Positions 5,501-8,138 of a stretch of DNA of 8,138 bases are shown here, in pieces (the stretch's first letter is position 1; every line of letters begins with the position of its first letter). A program made the position numbers and the translations under genes. The notes under the pieces are model-generated. The model made no database searches, was not told the DNA's origin, and was given only the letters and a program-made list of their open reading frames with translations. Origin of the DNA: Chloroflexota bacterium (lineage in GTDB: Bacteria > Chloroflexota > Anaerolineae > Aggregatilineales > UBA2796); assembly GCA_003695215.1 (NCBI GenBank), contig RFIM01000187.1, positions 1 through 8,138 on the forward strand, given 5' to 3'.

Positions 5501-8138
5501 TTGTGATCGAAGTGCCAGCTGACCTGGCTAAGGAGACGCGCAGCAAGCGTTTCGTAATTGAGGCGTGCGTGACCGACGAGAGCGATCAGCTGATCGCAGG
5601 GCGCGCTAGCGTAGTGGTGCATCAAGGCGAGTTTTACATTGGCGCGGCTGCTGAGAATTACGTCGGCACGGCGCGGCAAGCCCAGAAGATCAACCTGATC
5701 GCCGTCAACTGGGATAGCACGCCTAGGGCCGGCATCGGCCTGAGCGTGCGCGTGGTCGAGCGGCGCTGGAGCAGCACTCAGAGCGTCGACCCTGCCACTG
5801 GGCGCACCATCTGGAACTACGAGGTCGAAGAGCTGCCCATCACAGAAGGCGTCGTCACGACAGATAGCCAAGGTAAGGCTGTTTTCAGCTTCACGCCTGA
5901 GCGCGGCGGCATTTACAAAATCTACGTGAGCAGCCGCGATAGCCGTGGCAATCAGATCAACACAGCCACTTTCCTATGGGTTGCTGGGCCTGATTACGTG
6001 CCGTGGCGCCAGCAAAACAGCAACCGCATCGATCTGAAGATCAACAAGACCGATTTCAAAGTCGGCGAGAAAGCGTCCGTGCTGATCGCCAGTCCGTTCC
6101 AAGGCGCAGCAAAGGCGCTGATCAGCGTTGAGCGCGGCAAGATTCTCAGCTATCAAGTGGTCGATCTGCCCAACAACAGCTATGTCTATGAGCTGCCGAT
6201 CACAGCCGAGATGGCGCCGAACGCCTATATCTCAGTGCTGATCGTCAAAGGCGTGGATGAGACCAATCCAGTAGCTGCCTTCCGCATGGGCTTGCTACAA
6301 GTGGCTGTGGATACCGAGCGTTACGCGCTCAACATCACAGTCACGCCCGACCGCGAACGCGCCAGCCCGCGCGAGACGGTTAACTACACCATCAAGGTGA
6401 CCAACTATCTTGGTGAGCCTGTACAAGCTGAGCTCGGCGTCGGCTTGACAGACTTGGCAGTTCTCTCGCTGCTGCCCGATACCTCGCGCCCGATCTTGGA
6501 TCACTTTTACAGCCAGAAAGGCTTAGGCGTGCGCACAGCGCTCAGCCTGACTGTCAGCGCCGACCAGCAGACCCAAGAGATTCTCAATACCATCAAAGGC
6601 GGCGGCGGCGGCGGCCCTGAAGGCGGCATCATCGAGGTGCGCCAACGCTTCATCGATACGCCGCTGTGGCTGCCCAGCATCGTCACGGATCAGCGCGGCG
6701 AAGCGACCGTGAGCGTCGAGCTGCCTGATCAGCTGACCACCTGGCGCCTGGACGTGCGCGCCGTGACCTTGCCGATCGGCGAGTTGCGCACCACGCTCGT
6801 CGGCCAAGCGACTTTCGATCTGATCAGCACCAAGCCGCTTCTGGTGCGCCCAATCACGCCGCGCTTCTACGTGGTCGGCGATAGAGCATCGCTAGTGGCT
6901 GTGGTCAACAACAACAGCGGCAAGGAGCAAAGCGTGACCGTCAACCTGGAGTTGAAGGGCGCGCAGCTCCTGGACGCGAGTCCGAGCTTGACGCGCGCTA
7001 TCCCTGATGGTGGGCGCGCGCGCTTTGAGTGGCAGATTGAAGTGGGCGATGTGGATCGCGTTGAAGTGACCTTCTTCGCCCAGAACGCTGATGGCAGCCT
7101 GCGCGATGCCGCCAAGAGCGCTGTCGGCAAGGGCGAGGACAAGTATCTGCCTGTGCTGCGCTATGAAGCCTCTGAGACCGTCGCCACAGGCGGCAGCCTG
7201 CCAAGCGGCGAGCGCCGTACTGAAGGCATCGCCTTGCCACGCCGCTTCGCCGTCAGCCAAGGATCGCTCACGCTGCGCCTGGATCGCTCGCTAGCCGCTG
7301 CCACAGTAGACGCCTTGGAAGTGCTGCAGAACTTCCCACATCAATGCACGGAACAGACCATCAGCCGCTTCCTGCCAAACGTGGCAGTCTACGGCGCCTT
7401 CAACAAGCTCGGCTTGGCCGATGCGGGCTTGCGCCAACAAGCTCAGATGGCGGTCAGCTACGCAGTGCAGCGGCTGTACAACGATCAAAAAGCGGATGGC
7501 GGCTGGGGCTGGTTCAACGCCGATCGCAGCAATGCGCTGGTCACGGCTTACGCGCTGATCGGCTTGACAGAGGCGCGCAAGAATGGCTTTGAGGTGGATG
7601 ACCGCGCCATTGAAGGCGCCATTCGCTTCCTGCGCGGCGAGCTTGCGCGCAATGCCGTCGGGCAACGTACTGCGCGCCACGAGCTGAACCGACAAGCCTT
7701 CTTGGTCTACGCGCTGGCGGCAGCTGATGCACCCAACTTCCCGCGCGCTGTCGAACTTTTCGATCGGCGCGAGCTGATGGATACCTACGCGCGCGCCTAC
7801 CTGGCCATGACCTTCAGCCTGATCGATCCGCGCAACACAACCTACACCGATGCATTGCTCAGCGATCTGCTGAACCGCGCCATCGTCAGCGCCACAGGCG
7901 TCCATTGGGAAGAAGAGCAGCCTGATCGCTTCAACTGGAATACGGATACGCGCACCACAGCCATTGTGCTGAAGGCGCTCATTCAGCTCAATCCTGAGAA
8001 CCAGCTGATTCCCAATGTGGTGCGTTGGCTGATGATCGCGCGCGACGCCGACGCCTGGCAGACAACGCAGGAGACGGCTTGGTCGCTCATGGCGCTGGTG
8101 GACTGGATGCAGTACACAGGCGAGCTGCAGCCGAGCTA
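2509..8138 (+). CDS. secreted bacterial alpha-2-macroglobulin family protein with thioester (3' partial)
   Basis: An uninterrupted frame of 1876 codons runs off the right edge, so the C-terminus and stop are missing. Bacterial alpha-2-macroglobulins are extracytoplasmic protease traps: an attacking protease cuts the bait region, the protein collapses, and a Cys-Gln thioester reacts with the attacker. Visible in order are a signal peptide (1-27), four Big_5-type Ig-like repeats (about 35-433), a macroglobulin-like region interrupted by an SH3b module (551-636), MG2 with YRPGQPIHF (804-812), further MG domains, a bait-region domain (about 1175-1327), a Gly6 hinge (1364-1369), the A2M central domain (about 1383-1475) and a thioester domain carrying CTEQ (1613-1616). 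By my reading there are only four cysteines. The fragment is already longer than the E. coli homologue (about 1650 residues) because of the extra N-terminal and SH3b modules. The gene diverges from yifB, has its own promoter, and no penicillin-binding protein gene is in view. Family assignment is secure; the protease-trap role is inferred from family. Confidence 0.95.
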   Translation, partial: MRKLLALGLILSALFGALVAAPSARSADDQPPPSVIDSIPMRGEELPLDGAITLFFNQAMDRPSVERAIRTQPALTGSFDWLDEATVQFKPTNLQRATTYVLTVGTEARSAANVPMADVFTLRLQTVGFLEVVEIIPRSGSSGIEADPTISIIFNRPVVPLLSVDELKALPAPFTAEPAMEGSGEWISTSIYQFKARNLRGGTRYTITVPAGLQDVTGAILQEDFKAVFSTIAPRLIETEPLSRDRQVKRDSAIRLVFSQPMDRASVEANFVLNGPDGAVETVLEKVSEDQRIFTFKPKALLDYDAEYSVVIDREKFLSATGAPLAESARLTFFTLEKPQVLETYPKHQGVDVRASGFYIRFSTPMNLDNFKDRITVLPEPGLFFDSYGDRDGRYFQYNFSHEPNTAYALLLNIEGLTDIYGTPLQVQRNFGLYEVSEDGKTLTFRWTTPDYDPSLELRTGYSALSLYSAYNAQTRAFSTHRNLKSINFALYSVPSRSAPLLLRYSMDQARLGAQRIRAWAVGVENPRNVLRYDLVTLSEGESTAFSAPECPNAPPSRLIPGELAIVLPDDPSPLRLRAQPSLAANVIAELPANTRLEIIGGPTCAEGFLWYRIATRTRGDLSGWVAEGTANQYFIGLEGSSSKVTLPRKLLNPSDPNAQALKPGLYRLYMHSPEVGYNYTENMLVATVNITLKLSERSLMAWVTDLQSGQPVPDVPVQLAAEGEFFDPFQVTRTDAEGIAVFELSQPLESLYEEFYALVETPEHFGFASLSFDDGIAPWWFNQPADYFPQQLTVYLYTDRSLYRPGQPIHFRGVVRAQDDQQYTLSNLTTVSVEILDSRDRRLYLKNLPLTQFGSFSDTFSTDENAPLGYYRIIARPGFTGTDPSNWRGPQFSRAVDIAQYRVPEFQINLTPEQSEVVQGDTIKVTVESSYFFGGGVSNAAVEWSLYMEDYTFRYTGSEAYNFIDFNEDEGARSFYDGYYGESVTGGSGRTDAFGRFVIEVPADLAKETRSKRFVIEACVTDESDQLIAGRASVVVHQGEFYIGAAAENYVGTARQAQKINLIAVNWDSTPRAGIGLSVRVVERRWSSTQSVDPATGRTIWNYEVEELPITEGVVTTDSQGKAVFSFTPERGGIYKIYVSSRDSRGNQINTATFLWVAGPDYVPWRQQNSNRIDLKINKTDFKVGEKASVLIASPFQGAAKALISVERGKILSYQVVDLPNNSYVYELPITAEMAPNAYISVLIVKGVDETNPVAAFRMGLLQVAVDTERYALNITVTPDRERASPRETVNYTIKVTNYLGEPVQAELGVGLTDLAVLSLLPDTSRPILDHFYSQKGLGVRTALSLTVSADQQTQEILNTIKGGGGGGPEGGIIEVRQRFIDTPLWLPSIVTDQRGEATVSVELPDQLTTWRLDVRAVTLPIGELRTTLVGQATFDLISTKPLLVRPITPRFYVVGDRASLVAVVNNNSGKEQSVTVNLELKGAQLLDASPSLTRAIPDGGRARFEWQIEVGDVDRVEVTFFAQNADGSLRDAAKSAVGKGEDKYLPVLRYEASETVATGGSLPSGERRTEGIALPRRFAVSQGSLTLRLDRSLAAATVDALEVLQNFPHQCTEQTISRFLPNVAVYGAFNKLGLADAGLRQQAQMAVSYAVQRLYNDQKADGGWGWFNADRSNALVTAYALIGLTEARKNGFEVDDRAIEGAIRFLRGELARNAVGQRTARHELNRQAFLVYALAAADAPNFPRAVELFDRRELMDTYARAYLAMTFSLIDPRNTTYTDALLSDLLNRAIVSATGVHWEEEQPDRFNWNTDTRTTAIVLKALIQLNPENQLIPNVVRWLMIARDADAWQTTQETAWSLMALVDWMQYTGELQPS
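2611..3807 (+). other. four tandem Big_5-type Ig-like domains
   Basis: Residues about 35-433 contain four units of roughly 100 residues. Each opens with a Pro-containing turn and is followed by a strand reading like IxxxFxxPM or FNxxM. The openings are IDSIPM (36-41), VEIIPR (133-138), IETEPL (237-242) and LETYPK (342-347). Matching phrases later in the units are FFNQAMD, IFNRPV, VFSQPMD and RFSTPMN. Each ends with a TxYxLxV-like strand before the next begins. This is the Big_5 (SbsA Ig-like) pattern, common in bacterial surface proteins. They probably act as a stalk or spacer. Confidence 0.75.
4159..4416 (+). other. SH3b module inserted in the macroglobulin
   Basis: Residues 551-636 look like a bacterial SH3 domain. 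A CPNAPPSRL leader (551-559) comes first, then LRLRAQPS (575-582), VIAELPANTRLEI (587-599), GGPTCAEGFLWYRI (601-614) and a closing GWVAEG (624-629) with YFI (634-636). The order RxxPSxxxxVIxxLPxxTxLEI, then WYRI, then GWVAEG is the SH3b signature. SH3b domains often bind peptidoglycan or other cell-wall ligands. Cys551 and Cys605 are the only cysteine pair nearby and may form a disulfide. Macroglobulin-like sequence lies on both sides, with PGLYRLYM (about 664-671) resuming the fold, so this appears to be an insertion within the MG region. Confidence 0.75.
4891..5178 (+). other. MG2 (A2M_N) domain of the macroglobulin
   Basis: Residues about 795-890 hold the conserved YTDRSLYRPGQPIHFRGVVR-type opening (798-817) of the A2M N-terminal macroglobulin domain. 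It is preceded by a macroglobulin-like unit containing WVTDLQSGQPVPDVPV (703-718). It is followed by further beta-rich MG units up to about 1165, including a TDAFGRF strand typical of bacterial homologues. This block builds the macroglobulin ring that holds the bait and thioester domains. Confidence 0.85.
6031..6666 (+). other. bait-region domain and Gly-rich hinge
   Basis: Residues about 1175-1327 match the A2M bait-region domain, including FKVGEKASVLIASPF (1183-1197), ALISVERGKI (1203-1212) and a later LGVGLTDLAVLSLLPD stretch. After it comes a presumably flexible segment (about 1331-1386) with GLGVRTA (1338-1344), a run of six glycines (1364-1369), PEGG, and then the conserved DTPLW entry into the next domain. 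This exposed segment is the likely place where an attacking protease would cut. The exact bait limits cannot be fixed from sequence alone. Confidence 0.65.
7291..8138 (+). other. thioester domain (TED), 3' incomplete
   Basis: From about residue 1595 the protein becomes helical and matches the alpha/alpha-toroid thioester domain. The thioester motif CTEQ is at 1613-1616 (bases 7345-7356), followed by TISRFLPN. Other family landmarks are YNDQKADGGWGWF (1657-1669), ALVTAYALIGL, NRQAFLVYAL, and WQTTQETAW (1850-1858) near the edge. Both the Cys and the Gln needed for the internal thioester are present, so the site should be chemically competent. The end of the domain and any C-terminal receptor-binding-like domain lie outside the window. 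Confidence 0.88.

Noticed and set aside
5080..5871. 263-codon open frame on the minus strand inside the macroglobulin gene
   Set aside because: It lies wholly antisense to a clearly conserved coding region, its product resembles no family I know, and long antisense frames are common in GC-rich genes.
6598..6615. GGC repeat run as a microsatellite or element
   Set aside because: It is in frame and encodes the glycine hinge expected at this point in bacterial macroglobulins, so it is part of the gene rather than a separate repeat element.
7291..7905. 204-codon open frame on the minus strand under the thioester domain
   Set aside because: It is antisense to the best conserved part of the macroglobulin and has no recognisable domain.

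Overview
The window is GC-rich by eye and almost fully coding. It holds two complete genes on the minus strand (about 81-2357) and, diverging from them, one very large plus-strand gene that starts at 2509 and is still open at the right edge (8138). No RNA gene, transposon, CRISPR array or phage gene is visible. The organism is probably a bacterium of the Chloroflexota or a relative. This is an inference from one clue: the big protein carries an SH3b module with a short Cys-Pro-x-Ala-Pro-Pro-Ser-Arg-Leu leader and a Gly-Pro-x-Cys-Ala-x-Gly core, a style I associate with extracellular proteins of that phylum. The quinone methyltransferase is also consistent with a menaquinone user.

Left half (minus strand): a yifB/comM-type AAA+ Mg-chelatase-like ATPase is followed after 9 bases by a UbiE/MenG quinone-ring C-methyltransferase. 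They look like one short transcription unit, but their functions (DNA processing and menaquinone synthesis) are not obviously linked. A weak hairpin plus T-run at 26-48 could terminate a plus-strand gene arriving from beyond the left edge.

Middle (2358-2508): a compact divergent intergenic region. It has a good sigma70-like promoter (TTGAAC, 18 bases, TATACT) and a strong Shine-Dalgarno for the large gene, and a Shine-Dalgarno for yifB on the other strand that fixes the yifB start at 2357.

Right half (2509 to the edge): at least 1876 residues of a secreted bacterial alpha-2-macroglobulin. The order is: signal peptide; four Big_5-type Ig-like repeats; a macroglobulin region interrupted by an SH3b module; MG2 and further MG domains; a bait-region domain; a Gly6 hinge; the A2M central domain; and a thioester domain with an intact Cys-Thr-Glu-Gln motif. 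The C-terminus is missing. Such proteins are thought to trap proteases covalently after bait cleavage. The noteworthy features are the embedded SH3b module, the absence of a lipobox, the near absence of cysteines outside the SH3b and thioester sites, and the lack of a visible pbpC neighbour. I see no wholly new system. The unusual architecture of this macroglobulin is the main thing to pursue.
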